Part shown: piece after piece, positions 41,280 to 51,111 of the stretch | How the letters are laid out: each line of letters starts with the position of its first letter | How positions within the stretch are numbered: position 1 is the first letter of the stretch | NCBI RefSeq assembly: GCF_000420945.1 | Contig: NZ_ATVX01000016.1 | Coordinates: 1 to 64,000 of the forward strand | DNA length: 64,000 nucleotides | Origin: Butyrivibrio sp. VCB2006 | GTDB taxonomy: Bacteria; Bacillota; Clostridia; Lachnospirales; Lachnospiraceae | Direction: 5' to 3' | Translations under genes and position numbers: made by a program | Notes under the pieces: model-generated | What the model saw: the letters and a program-made list of their open reading frames with translations, nothing else | Database searches by the model: none | What the model was told of the DNA's origin: nothing

Positions 41280-41338
41280 TTTCACATGTTTAGCTTGGGG
41301 AGGCAAAAACAGCAAACAAAAATGGGAGGACTTAAGGT

Positions 41339-42901
41339 ATGTTACACAAATGGCTAAAAAAGGTTGTTATGGCTATAGCTACAGTTTCTGTCGTTGCTAC
41401 AGCTACAGCCGCAGCAGCTTCTGCTACTACAATCCAGGCAGAGGCCGCATCTACTATCATCTCTGACGGATGGTATTACATCAAGAACATCAACAGCCAG
41501 ATGTATCTTGACGTAGCTAATGCTTCAGATTCAGACGGAGCAAATGTTCAGCAGTGGACAGGAAATGGAAATGCCTGTCAGAAATGGTATGTAACAAATT
41601 TAGGTAGTAATTACATCACTCTTAAGAGTGGAATGGCCGGTGGTCGTATGCTTGATGTAAATGGGGGCAAGTCAGCAAACGGCACAAATATCCAGATCTG
41701 GCCAGCAAACGGTAAAGATTCTCAGATTTTCAAAGTATCCAAGAAAAAAGACGGAATTGTATGTCTTAAGACAAAGTGCAGTTCCAGCAAACAGGCTATT
41801 GATGTTAATGGCAGTTCCAAGTCTGCAGGGGGAAACATCATAACCAATAAATCTAACAGTTCATCAACAAGCCAGCAGTTCAAATTTGAATCCTGCTCAA
41901 ATGATTCCGGATCAGGATCAGGCTCTGGCTCTGGTTCCGGTTCAGGATCAGGTTCTGGCTCTGGCTCAGGTTCATCCAATACACCAAGCGGAAGCACCAT
42001 CACTGTTAAAAATGGCGGCACATCTCTTTCTTCTGCCATCAGCAGTGCTAAATCAGGCACCACCATCGTAATCGATGGCACAGTTAAGAGCGGTGCAGTA
42101 AAGCTTCCAAGCGGTGTTCATATCTCCGGCAAGAACAACGCGACCATCGACTTCTCTTCCACCAGCGGAAGCACAGGAAGAGGTATTACAATTTCAGGAA
42201 GCGGCAGCACAATTCAGAACATCACAGTCAAGAACGCTGCTGATAACGGTATCTTTGTAGACGGAAGCAACAACACTTTCAGAAATGTAACCTGCTGTTA
42301 CAACAAGGACGCCGGTTTCCAGATCAGCAACGGTGGTTCCAATAACAAATTCTACGACTGCTACTCACATCACAATGCAGACCCTAAGGGCGAAAATGCT
42401 GATGGATTTGCCTGCAAGCTTCACTCCGGTGAAGGCAACTACTTTGAGGGATGCGTAGCTGAGTATAACAGTGATGATGGTTGGGATCTCTATGCAGCTC
42501 ACGGCGCAGTTACTTTCAAAAACTGCAAGGCCAACTATAACGGCTACTGTGACGGAATCTATGGTGACGGAAATGGCTTTAAGCTCGGCGGTGTAGATAA
42601 CAAGACACCGGGTGTTGCAGCTCACATTGATCCTCTTAACCATGTTCTTGAAGGCTGCAGTGCAGTTGGTAACTATGCATCAGGCTTTGATCGCAACAAC
42701 CAGAGCGGAGTTGTAACCATGAAGAAGTGTACAGCTGACGGCAACAAGAAGTACAACTACAACTGGCCCAAGGAAGGAACTCCTTCTGCTCTTGGCAAAA
42801 AAGTAACCTTTGGAACAGCTATCATTCAGGATTGCACATCCAAAAACGGTAAGAACAACTTAAAAGGCGCTACATTAAAGGGAACCTGCGTAGGTTTCTA
42901 A
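41339..42901 (+). CDS. Secreted pectate lyase-like protein, CBM13 plus PL9-type beta-helix
   Basis: This is a 520-residue extracellular enzyme. A signal peptide (about 1-37) precedes a ricin-B/CBM13 carbohydrate-binding trefoil (about 38-186) with repeats 'GWYYIKNINSQMYLDVAN', 'QKWYV' and 'AIDVNGSS'. A pure Ser-Gly linker covers about 190-212. The catalytic domain (about 220-520) is a right-handed beta-helix of the PL9 type; 'NADGFACKLHSGEGNYFEGCVAEYNSDDGWDLY' carries the Asp-rich calcium site and a Lys fit for the base. It would cleave polygalacturonate by calcium-dependent beta-elimination. GGGAGG precedes ATG. A cre-like site overlaps its promoter. Confidence 0.92.
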   Translation: MLHKWLKKVVMAIATVSVVATATAAAASATTIQAEAASTIISDGWYYIKNINSQMYLDVANASDSDGANVQQWTGNGNACQKWYVTNLGSNYITLKSGMAGGRMLDVNGGKSANGTNIQIWPANGKDSQIFKVSKKKDGIVCLKTKCSSSKQAIDVNGSSKSAGGNIITNKSNSSSTSQQFKFESCSNDSGSGSGSGSGSGSGSGSGSGSGSSNTPSGSTITVKNGGTSLSSAISSAKSGTTIVIDGTVKSGAVKLPSGVHISGKNNATIDFSSTSGSTGRGITISGSGSTIQNITVKNAADNGIFVDGSNNTFRNVTCCYNKDAGFQISNGGSNNKFYDCYSHHNADPKGENADGFACKLHSGEGNYFEGCVAEYNSDDGWDLYAAHGAVTFKNCKANYNGYCDGIYGDGNGFKLGGVDNKTPGVAAHIDPLNHVLEGCSAVGNYASGFDRNNQSGVVTMKKCTADGNKKYNYNWPKEGTPSALGKKVTFGTAIIQDCTSKNGKNNLKGATLKGTCVGF

Positions 42902-42936
42902 TATAATTAATTGACTCCTTAGGCAAAGACAAAAAC

Positions 42937-42964
42937 AGGGTGGACAGCAATTACTGTCCACCCT
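42937..42964. terminator. Bidirectional terminator between the lyase and the TIR operon
   Basis: AGGGTGGACAG (42937-42947) pairs perfectly with CTGTCCACCCT (42954-42964). T-rich stretches follow on the plus strand (TTTATTT) and, less so, on the minus strand. It separates the convergent lyase gene and TIR operon. Confidence 0.85.
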
Positions 42965-42984
42965 TTATTTATGCCTAAATGTGC

Positions 42985-45900
42985 TTATTGTAATCCGTAA
43001 GTCACCTTCAGTTCTTCGCTGATTTCCTGCCCCTTAAGCATGTCTTTTCCCTTCTGAATAAGCTCATCAACAGTGTACTGCTTAAAATACCCCACCTTGG
43101 AAGTGCTATCCACAGTGTGGGTATACACCAGGAAGGAATCCGAATTCTCATGATATCCCAGAGCAGTTAACAGGTATGTGATCATAGTCCAGTTATCCAG
43201 ATCAACAATATTAAGGATTGGTCCCATTTGAACAAATAACTGGTTTCTGCCCTCATTATACTTGAACTCAGCCGTCTTGTAGCCTGAATTGTAGGTAAGC
43301 TCTAATTTACTGATATATTCACCTGTTTCCAAGTTATATCTGTACAGGTATCCGTCTCCGTATACAACCATCAGCTCTTTTACTGCATTTTTTCCCTGAG
43401 GGGTATATATGTTCATACCGTAAACGTCAAGCTCAGGGCAAATAATCTTGGTCAGCTCATTACCCTCAAGGTCCATAACCTGAATAGACTGATCATCTGT
43501 AACTATTAAGCGATTATTGTTAGCATCAATCTCTACACAGCTTGTCTCTCCCCAGTTTGCTGAATGAACAATATCTGTGGTCTTCTTAGTCTTAAGATCT
43601 ATGAGCTGGTCTTTGTCTCTTAGAGCGACATACATCACGTCAAGCTGCTGATTATATTCCCACATATCGACCCTATCTGTGTCATATGTGGTATCTCTGC
43701 CTGTAGCAAGATCTCTTACCTTGAATCCCATACGGGAATAATTTTCGTTAAATTGGTAATAAAGTTTACCGCCGCAGTAAAATGGATCAAGACTTGTTAC
43801 AGAATTGTCCTTATCTATGATCTGCGCTTTTAATTCCAAGGTTCTTGCATCAACTTCAAAGAGTCTTAAAACCTGGTCCTTTTTGTAGGTGATTCTGGCT
43901 ACGCCATCCTCAAAGCCCGCAAGATTATACATGTAATAATCCTCGGCATCTCCCAGCTCTTTTTCTCCAAGGCACTCCTTTGAAGCGGCATCAAAGAAAG
44001 CTATCTTGACAACGGTGCCATCGGGAGATCGTCCAATAACTGCCATCAAATCCCCATCAATCAGATAATCATCTGACAGGATAACCTTGAACTCAGAACT
44101 ATTCGTAAATTCCTTGTAAGCATCATCACGAACTTTGGCCTCGTAAAAAATAATACTGTTACTGTATTCTGTTTTGACAAATGCTCCATGTCCAAACGCA
44201 ATATCCTCAATATCCCGGACAAAGGTAGATGTCATGGCAATGGTATCATCGTCTATTGAGGAAACAGCTCCCATCTTACCACTGACAGTTACAAAGCTTG
44301 GATCCTCGTCGCCCTCTACATAGGCAACACCAACAATAGATTCTCCCACATTATATTCATGCAAGAGCTCGCCAGTATCTTTGTCCCAAATACAAATCAT
44401 ATTTCCTGTACAAAACCATACTGCATTTGACTTAGGAAGATCGTAAAGTCTAGTACCATAGGAAATAGAGTTGTAATCCATTTCTGATGCCCACTTAACT
44501 GTATAGTTATGTGCATCGATGCAGTACAACACTTCATGGCACTTGGTTAGAACATCCATGGAATAGTATCCGTAGCTTCCATAACCCTCAGAGGTATCAA
44601 TAGCTATTATGATGTTGCCATCATCCAAATAAACCACCTTATCCAGGAAGTCATCCTCATCCATCATGCCAAGCTCTACAAGGTCATCATAGGCAGTTGT
44701 GCCTGTCTCCATGTCATAAAAGAAAAGAATCGAATTATTATTACTATCGTTTTTGCCCTTAAAAATAATAGTTTTCTCATCAGGTGATAGCACAAAGCCT
44801 GAAAAAGATGCGCTTTCGTAATAAGGATCTGCAGGAGTAGAAACGTATTTTCTTATAGTTGAGCCATCCTCAGGATCAAGCTTATATAATCCATTACAGT
44901 AGGTGCCGATCAAAACGGAGCCATCCTTCATAACTACCGGCTTTTCAGTGATGTTGTAGAATAATTCATCACCTTCGGCAAGACTTTCTCTTTCCCATTT
45001 AATCGTTCCATTCAATACGTCTACGGCCTGCATATATTCGCTGCTGCAGATAAGAAGCACATCCGGTGCAATGTATCCATAGTACTTAACTTCCTTGTCT
45101 ACAGAACTATACTCATACAAAAGCTCATGGGTCTCACGATTCCACACCTTAAGATTCTTGGATCTGTCCAATGCCGTAAATGAGCAACCGTCCTTGTCAA
45201 TTTCATAATTATGAACAGTATCCGGCATGGTGTAATTCCAGGTAGCAGTAATATTTCCGCCGGTTTCAACTTTGTAGGCCATGGTGGCATTACTTATAGC
45301 ACTCACCGCCTCCGGAACTACTGGTCTGTCAGGGTTATCTTCGCTAGGCAAAGCCGCAAGAGCCAGTTGCAAGGCGTCAATTCTCTTATCGTCAGATAGA
45401 TACTGACTGGAAGCATTAGCCAGATACTTAGACTGACTGATAAGTGACTGTCTGTAATTTTCATTAATCCTTGCATTGCTGTAGAGCATGTATGCGCCAA
45501 AGCCCACAGCAAGGGCCATAGCTCCTGAAAAGATCGCAGTAAGTCTTTTCATCTTGTACTGACGCTGTCTGTTCATAAGTTCATTATAGGAACAGCCAAT
45601 AAGTGTTGCCGCAAGTCTTGGGAGCTCTACACTCTTTGCTTCTCTTCTTGGAAGACGGTAGTCACAGGAAAGGGGCTCAACCGGTGTAAGTACCGTTTCA
45701 AGTTCGCCCTTTTCATTGTATTTCTGTTCTTCCCTGTTCTGCAGTATCTGCGGAATAACATCGTGGGGCTCACCATCTACAAGAACTGTAAGTACATTTT
45801 CCTGTGGATGGTTTTGTAAAAAGAGCTTTATCTCTCTTTCAACCCATGTTGACAGGTGAGTATTAGTGGAACACAAAACGATCAGATAATCTGAGTTGTA

Positions 45901-46110
45901 AAGTGCTTCCTCTATAGTATTACTAAGGTCACTGGTGATAGGAAGCTCGTCCTTATCCCTGAATATCCTCTCAATCTTTTTAAAGCCTGTCTTTTTCTGA
46001 ATTTTCCCCGGGATATGATAGTGCTCAAGATCCCACTCAATTGCAGCCGCTACTTTATTGTCCAGCTCTGCATGTTTGTACGAAATAAATGCATTATAAT
46101 GTAAACCCAT
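42985..46110 (-). CDS. TIR-domain transmembrane protein with extracytoplasmic beta-propeller (paralogue B)
   Basis: This is a 1041-residue protein. The N-terminal TIR domain (about 1-150) has box 1 'YNAFISYKHAE', and 'STNTHLSTWVEREI' carries Glu93 at the position of the catalytic Glu in NAD-cleaving TIRs. One membrane span lies at about 190-210 ('AIFSGAMALAVGFGAYMLY') after the basic stop-transfer 'KMKR', so TIR is predicted inside and the C-terminal 800 residues outside. These consist of WD40/PQQ-like blades ('NLKVWNRETHELLYEY', 'GLYKLDPEDGSTI', 'MICIWDKDTGELLHEY'), enough for about two propellers. It is last in the J/Hsp70/TIR/TIR operon. NADase signalling on ligand binding is inference. 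Confidence 0.88.
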   Translation of the reverse strand: MGLHYNAFISYKHAELDNKVAAAIEWDLEHYHIPGKIQKKTGFKKIERIFRDKDELPITSDLSNTIEEALYNSDYLIVLCSTNTHLSTWVEREIKLFLQNHPQENVLTVLVDGEPHDVIPQILQNREEQKYNEKGELETVLTPVEPLSCDYRLPRREAKSVELPRLAATLIGCSYNELMNRQRQYKMKRLTAIFSGAMALAVGFGAYMLYSNARINENYRQSLISQSKYLANASSQYLSDDKRIDALQLALAALPSEDNPDRPVVPEAVSAISNATMAYKVETGGNITATWNYTMPDTVHNYEIDKDGCSFTALDRSKNLKVWNRETHELLYEYSSVDKEVKYYGYIAPDVLLICSSEYMQAVDVLNGTIKWERESLAEGDELFYNITEKPVVMKDGSVLIGTYCNGLYKLDPEDGSTIRKYVSTPADPYYESASFSGFVLSPDEKTIIFKGKNDSNNNSILFFYDMETGTTAYDDLVELGMMDEDDFLDKVVYLDDGNIIIAIDTSEGYGSYGYYSMDVLTKCHEVLYCIDAHNYTVKWASEMDYNSISYGTRLYDLPKSNAVWFCTGNMICIWDKDTGELLHEYNVGESIVGVAYVEGDEDPSFVTVSGKMGAVSSIDDDTIAMTSTFVRDIEDIAFGHGAFVKTEYSNSIIFYEAKVRDDAYKEFTNSSEFKVILSDDYLIDGDLMAVIGRSPDGTVVKIAFFDAASKECLGEKELGDAEDYYMYNLAGFEDGVARITYKKDQVLRLFEVDARTLELKAQIIDKDNSVTSLDPFYCGGKLYYQFNENYSRMGFKVRDLATGRDTTYDTDRVDMWEYNQQLDVMYVALRDKDQLIDLKTKKTTDIVHSANWGETSCVEIDANNNRLIVTDDQSIQVMDLEGNELTKIICPELDVYGMNIYTPQGKNAVKELMVVYGDGYLYRYNLETGEYISKLELTYNSGYKTAEFKYNEGRNQLFVQMGPILNIVDLDNWTMITYLLTALGYHENSDSFLVYTHTVDSTSKVGYFKQYTVDELIQKGKDMLKGQEISEELKVTYGLQ

Positions 46111-46130
46111 TTTCCCTATAATCCTTCTAA

Positions 46131-49100
46131 TTACCCAATTCCGTAATAATTCTTTAAATCTTCACTCATCTCTGAGCCCTTCAGCATGTCTTTTGCCCTC
46201 TGAATCAGTTCATCTACAGTGTACTGGTTAAAGTAGCCGATAAAACTATCCGTAGACTCCTTGTCTCTTGAAAAACATATGAAGGAATCTGTTGCGTCGT
46301 GATAGCCAAAGCAGGTTGTCAAATATGTAATCTCGAACCAGTCATCAATATCTACAATATTCAGAATGGCTCCCATATTAACAAACAGGTGTCTCTTTTC
46401 CATATCAAAAGAAAACTCTGCATTCTTGTACACTGAGCTGTAGGTAAGCTCACACTGTCCTATATATTCGCCGGTTTCCGCATTATATCTGTAAAGATAC
46501 CCATCAGAATAAACTACCAAAAGCTCTTTTACCGCATCCTTGGTATCAGGAGTGTAAATGGTCATTCCAAACACATCTACATTAGGAGTAGAGATGCTGT
46601 AAAGTTCCTCTGCCGCCATGTTGTAAACCACAACTTCCTGGTTATCGGTGGTAAGTATCTTGTCATTTTCAGCATCAAGAACAACTTTGGTTGTGCCCTG
46701 ATAATTTGCAGAATGAAGAACTTCAGTAACTTCACCGGTTGTGGCATTAACAATCTGATCATATTTACCGGTCTGATAAATAATCTCTTTTTCCGGGCAA
46801 TAAATAGTCTGCGGACTTCCACTGCCGTATTCCTGCTCAATACCCCACTGCTTGAGATCATGGCCTTTTTCTATGTCATAAATAACCACAGATTTATGGA
46901 CATAATCCCCATAGTTAAAGTAAATAAGCTTGCCATCCTTGTAGTCAGGAACTATTCCTGATGATGAGGAAAAATCTTCTTGAAGCACCCTTTCCTCAAC
47001 CTCGAGGCTATCGATATCAGCAATCAAAAGCTTTAAAGTTCTGTCCTTATCGCAGGTGACATATATTTTCCCATTATCAATTGCAATAAGGTCGTAGTAA
47101 TACTTGGTGCCCTCTCCAAGTTGAATCCGACCTACATATTTTTTCTCTGAAGCATCAAAGAGATCGATGTAAGTATTCTCATCATCGTCATCCATGTAGG
47201 TTAAATAGTCTCCTGACAAGTTGCCATATGAAGCAACAATAGATTTTATTTCAGGAGAATCTGAAAATTTGGTAAAGTTCTCGTCATATACACTTGTAGC
47301 ATAGAAAACGATCTTATGGCTGGTTCTTGCCCAGGTATACACGCCCTGCCAAACCTTGACCTTCTCGATATTATCCGCAAAATAATCCATGACGCTAATG
47401 CTGTCACTGCCTTCTGAATTGTCGGGAGTAGCCATTCCACCCATATTGGTATAAAGAGTTGGATAACCTCTGTCTTTTTTCTGGGTAGCGGCAATAATAC
47501 TGTCGTTAACGTTATATTCATTACGTAGCTCACCTGTAGCAAGATCCCAGACATTAAACTTATTTCCGGAGAAGAAACCAACTGCCTTTTCTGCGATAAT
47601 ATCTACAAATTTAGAATCATAGCTTATGGCATTCATGGCAAAATCCTGCTGCCATCTTAGAGTCAGGTCCTCATTAAAGCAGTAAATGCTCTTGTGAGAA
47701 GTAGATAAAACGTTCATATTAAGGAAGCCGTAGTTACCATAGCCATCATCTACGTCGATAGCCAACATAACAGAGCCGTCTTCCAGAATCCTGAAGGTAC
47801 GGATATCATCATCTTCCTCCATGTAGCCCTGGGCTACAAGATCCACTTCAGATTCCACGCCGGTCTCCAAATCAATAACCCTGATGATGGTATCGTGATA
47901 GCCTTCTGTGGCAGCTCCAAGAATCACCTTCTTTTGATCATCGGAAAGCTCAAAGCCGTAAAAAGAACCGCTTTCACTATATTCGTCACCAGCCTTGGTA
48001 GTATATTTCTTAATAATTGATCCATCGTTTACATCCAGCTTATAAAGCCCTTTTGACGAAGTTGACACAAGAACGCTTCCGTCATCCATGACCTGTGGCT
48101 CACCTGAAATAGATGTACTCTCGAACCTCTCGTACTCCCATTTAACACTGCCATCATAAACATCCACAGCTCTTAATGTGAAAGAACTCAGCATCAAAAG
48201 AGTGTCTTTATCTATGTAGGCTATATTATCAATATCATCCTCCGGATTAGCGTAGGAAAACACTTCTTCGTGGGTGTCAACATCCCAAACCTTTACATTG
48301 TGGAGTCTGTCTCTGGCAGCAAGAGTACTTCCATCATAATCTACGATATAATTCTCTATAGTATCAGGCATGGTATAATCCCAGACCGCAGTAATATTGG
48401 AACTGGTCTTAGCAACATAGGCAAGGGAAGCTTTACTTACAGCACTTACAGCCTCCGGAATAACTGGTCTATCCGGTTCTTTTTCACTTGGAAGTGCCGC
48501 CAGTGCCAGGTGAAGCGCATCAATTCGCTGCTCATTATCAAGAAGTCTGTCGGATTCATTGGACAGGAACTTACTCTGATTGATAAGTGACTGCCTGTAG
48601 TTTTCGTTTATACGGGCGTTGCTGTAAAACATGTATGCGCCGAAACCGACAGCCAAAGCCATAGCACCTGAAAAGATTGCAGTAAGTCTTTTCATCTTGT
48701 ACTGACGCTGTCTGTTCATGAGTTCGTTGTAAGAACAGCCGATAAGTGTTGCTGCAAGTCTTGGAAGTTCTACGCTCTTAGCCTCTCTCCTTGAAAGACG
48801 ATAGTCACAGGACAAAGGCTCCACAGGCTCAAAGACTGTAACAGACTCTCCCTTATCATTTTGTCTTACCACTTCTCTGTTCTGGAGCATCTCCGGGATA
48901 ACATCATGGGGCTCTCCATCCACCAGTACTGTGAGAACATTTTCCTGTGGATGATTCTGTAAAAAGAGCTTAATCTCCCTCTCAACCCAGGTAGAAAGAT
49001 GTGTGTTGGTAGAGCACAAAACTATCAGGTAATCAGAGTTAAAGAGTGCCTCCTCTATGGTACCGCTAAGGTCGCTTGTGATGGGAAGCTCATCCTTATC

Positions 49101-49253
49101 TCTGAAGATTCGCTCAATCTTCTTGTAACCCGTCTTTTTTTGAATCTTTTTGGGGATATGATAATGCTCAAGATCCCACTCAATCGCAGCAGCAACCTTA
49201 TTATCAAGTTCTGCATGCTTGTACGAAATAAATGCGTTGTAATGTATTGCCAT
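46131..49253 (-). CDS. TIR-domain transmembrane protein with extracytoplasmic beta-propeller (paralogue A)
   Basis: This 1040-residue paralogue shares the architecture of the gene downstream: TIR (about 1-150, Glu93 in 'WVEREI'), span at about 190-210, extracytoplasmic propeller. Within the first 120 residues the two differ at only six positions. Their propellers are clearly more diverged ('NVKVWDVDTHEEVFSY' versus 'NLKVWNRETHELLYEY'). This fits duplication followed by change of the sensor while the output is conserved. The gap to the Hsp70 gene is 31 bp and to the second TIR gene 20 bp, so they share a transcript. Ligand and output are unknown. Confidence 0.88.
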   Translation of the reverse strand: MAIHYNAFISYKHAELDNKVAAAIEWDLEHYHIPKKIQKKTGYKKIERIFRDKDELPITSDLSGTIEEALFNSDYLIVLCSTNTHLSTWVEREIKLFLQNHPQENVLTVLVDGEPHDVIPEMLQNREVVRQNDKGESVTVFEPVEPLSCDYRLSRREAKSVELPRLAATLIGCSYNELMNRQRQYKMKRLTAIFSGAMALAVGFGAYMFYSNARINENYRQSLINQSKFLSNESDRLLDNEQRIDALHLALAALPSEKEPDRPVIPEAVSAVSKASLAYVAKTSSNITAVWDYTMPDTIENYIVDYDGSTLAARDRLHNVKVWDVDTHEEVFSYANPEDDIDNIAYIDKDTLLMLSSFTLRAVDVYDGSVKWEYERFESTSISGEPQVMDDGSVLVSTSSKGLYKLDVNDGSIIKKYTTKAGDEYSESGSFYGFELSDDQKKVILGAATEGYHDTIIRVIDLETGVESEVDLVAQGYMEEDDDIRTFRILEDGSVMLAIDVDDGYGNYGFLNMNVLSTSHKSIYCFNEDLTLRWQQDFAMNAISYDSKFVDIIAEKAVGFFSGNKFNVWDLATGELRNEYNVNDSIIAATQKKDRGYPTLYTNMGGMATPDNSEGSDSISVMDYFADNIEKVKVWQGVYTWARTSHKIVFYATSVYDENFTKFSDSPEIKSIVASYGNLSGDYLTYMDDDDENTYIDLFDASEKKYVGRIQLGEGTKYYYDLIAIDNGKIYVTCDKDRTLKLLIADIDSLEVEERVLQEDFSSSSGIVPDYKDGKLIYFNYGDYVHKSVVIYDIEKGHDLKQWGIEQEYGSGSPQTIYCPEKEIIYQTGKYDQIVNATTGEVTEVLHSANYQGTTKVVLDAENDKILTTDNQEVVVYNMAAEELYSISTPNVDVFGMTIYTPDTKDAVKELLVVYSDGYLYRYNAETGEYIGQCELTYSSVYKNAEFSFDMEKRHLFVNMGAILNIVDIDDWFEITYLTTCFGYHDATDSFICFSRDKESTDSFIGYFNQYTVDELIQRAKDMLKGSEMSEDLKNYYGIG

Positions 49254-49284
49254 TTCTTAAATCCTCAAATCTGTAAAGCTAGCT

Positions 49285-51045
49285 TTAATCAGCCTTATCT
49301 TCCTCGTCGTCCTCCTCGCAGTCTCCGTCAAGTTCGCTTTCGATGTACTGTTTCCATAAATTCTCTGTCTCAGTTTCAAAACTGAACATACTCTGCTCAA
49401 TTCTCTCAAGTTTAAGTGAGAACATCATTGCAGCCTTCTTGCAGTCAATGATTGAAGCACTATCAAGGAAATTGTTAAAGCCTTCAATTTCATTTCTAAG
49501 GACTTCTCTCTGATACTGATTGCCTTCTTCATAGAGTCTTGCGGATTTCTCAAGCAGGTACTTGATCTCAGGAATTTCTCTTGGATCCTTTTTAAGCTCA
49601 TCCATCCTAAGCTTAATATCGATAAGCTTGTCCTGATCAATTCCCTCCTGAGCACCTCTGCTTCTGTGAACCTCGGTGTTATTGGCAGGGCAATAAATAT
49701 CAATATCAAAAATACCGTTAAGATCATAGGAGAATCTCACGTCCGCATAGACCTCTCCCTTTGGTCTTGGAGGAACGTCAAACTCGATGGTATCCAGTTT
49801 CAAATTATTGGATGCCTTGAGCTTTTCTCCCTGATAGATGTTAAACTGGAGCTTTTTCTGCATATTGGTAGCAGTATAGTATCTACCCATCTTACTTGCA
49901 GGAAGTATCTGGTTCTTGGGAATAATAACAGACATCTTATCTCCTATTACGTCAATTCCAAGGGAGAATGGACAGATATCCGTCATAACTATGTCTTTTA
50001 CGTCATCTTTTCTAAGAGCAATTCCTGTGACAATACCCGCTCCGCGGCAGATAGATACATCTCCGTTTGGATCAACTTTAATCTTGCCCGGGAAAAGAGA
50101 TTCCATATAAGCCCTTACGCTTGGCATCTTGGAAGATCCACCAACCATGATTACACCTGCGATATCCTCAGGAGAAAGACAGGCATCATTCATAAGCCTC
50201 TTAAGGACGATGGTAAGTCTTCTAAAGATAGATGCTGATATATCAATGAATCTCTGCTGATCAAGTTCATACTCATATTCCTGACCCTGAGCATTTATCA
50301 TTGTCTTGGTCTTATCATCGCTTGAAAGCCTTATCTTAATGCTTTCGCCGCAGTTTATAAGAACCGCCTTATTCTTCTTATCAAGCTTCTCCCAGTCGAT
50401 ACCAAATTTGCTGCAGATATCAAGGGCTATTGCTTCGTTAAAGTCTTTTCCGCCAAGAGCGTTATCACCTGAAATATTGCAGATCTCAACCATATTGGCA
50501 AAGGCATCAACTACAGTAACATCCAGTGTTCCGCCGCCAAAGTCGAAGACAATGAACTTCTCGTCCTGATCCATATGTTCAAAGTGATAAGAAAGAGCTG
50601 CTGCTGACGGCTCATTTATAAGCTGTGTAACCTTAACTCCCGCTCTTACTCCGGCAAGTCTCGTTGCCTCTCTTTGATGGTCATCAAAGTAAGCAGGCAC
50701 ACTAATTACGGCAGAGTCCACTTTTTCTCCCAAAAACTTTTCTGCATCAGCAATAAGCTTTTTCAGAACGATTGCAGAAAGATCAATAGGAGTATAGGAG
50801 CCTGCTCTTCCCAGGTCGAACTTCACGTTCCTTCCCATCTGTCTCTTGAATTCACATACTGTCTGGTCCGGATTTGTGATAAGCCTTTCTTTGGCTGTCT
50901 TACCCACGATCACCTCTCCATTGTCAAAAGATACAACGGAGGGTGTAAGATATTCCCCAAATTCATTAGGAATAAGAACTATTCCCTCATCTGTCCAGGC
51001 ACTCACCAAAGAGTTGGTGGTACCCAGATCAATTCCCACTATCAT
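49285..51045 (-). CDS. HscC-like Hsp70 chaperone
   Basis: This is a 586-residue Hsp70 chaperone. The ATPase domain (about 1-360) has 'GIDLGTTNS', 'INEPSAAALSYHF', 'VFDFGGGTLDVTVVD' and 'GVIMVGGSSKMP'. The substrate-binding domain follows ('CPFSLGIDVIGDKMSVIIPKNQ', 'QFNIYQGE'), but the lid is short and the tail is acidic without the DnaK 'EEVD/K' ending. Total length is close to E. coli HscC rather than DnaK (about 610-640). A J-domain partner is encoded directly upstream (66 bp gap), but no grpE is present. As a specialised chaperone it may act on the TIR receptors of the same operon. Confidence 0.9.
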   Translation of the reverse strand: MIVGIDLGTTNSLVSAWTDEGIVLIPNEFGEYLTPSVVSFDNGEVIVGKTAKERLITNPDQTVCEFKRQMGRNVKFDLGRAGSYTPIDLSAIVLKKLIADAEKFLGEKVDSAVISVPAYFDDHQREATRLAGVRAGVKVTQLINEPSAAALSYHFEHMDQDEKFIVFDFGGGTLDVTVVDAFANMVEICNISGDNALGGKDFNEAIALDICSKFGIDWEKLDKKNKAVLINCGESIKIRLSSDDKTKTMINAQGQEYEYELDQQRFIDISASIFRRLTIVLKRLMNDACLSPEDIAGVIMVGGSSKMPSVRAYMESLFPGKIKVDPNGDVSICRGAGIVTGIALRKDDVKDIVMTDICPFSLGIDVIGDKMSVIIPKNQILPASKMGRYYTATNMQKKLQFNIYQGEKLKASNNLKLDTIEFDVPPRPKGEVYADVRFSYDLNGIFDIDIYCPANNTEVHRSRGAQEGIDQDKLIDIKLRMDELKKDPREIPEIKYLLEKSARLYEEGNQYQREVLRNEIEGFNNFLDSASIIDCKKAAMMFSLKLERIEQSMFSFETETENLWKQYIESELDGDCEEDDEEDKAD

Positions 51046-51111
51046 TTTTCTTTACTCTCTCCCAATTACATATATTTTATGCGTACTGTTACGCTTCTAT
51101 TTGGTCGTCAC

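Noticed and set aside
41722-42081. Minus-strand 119-residue frame with Pro-Glu repeats
   Set aside because: It is the antisense of the Ser-Gly linker of the pectate lyase; no independent evidence.
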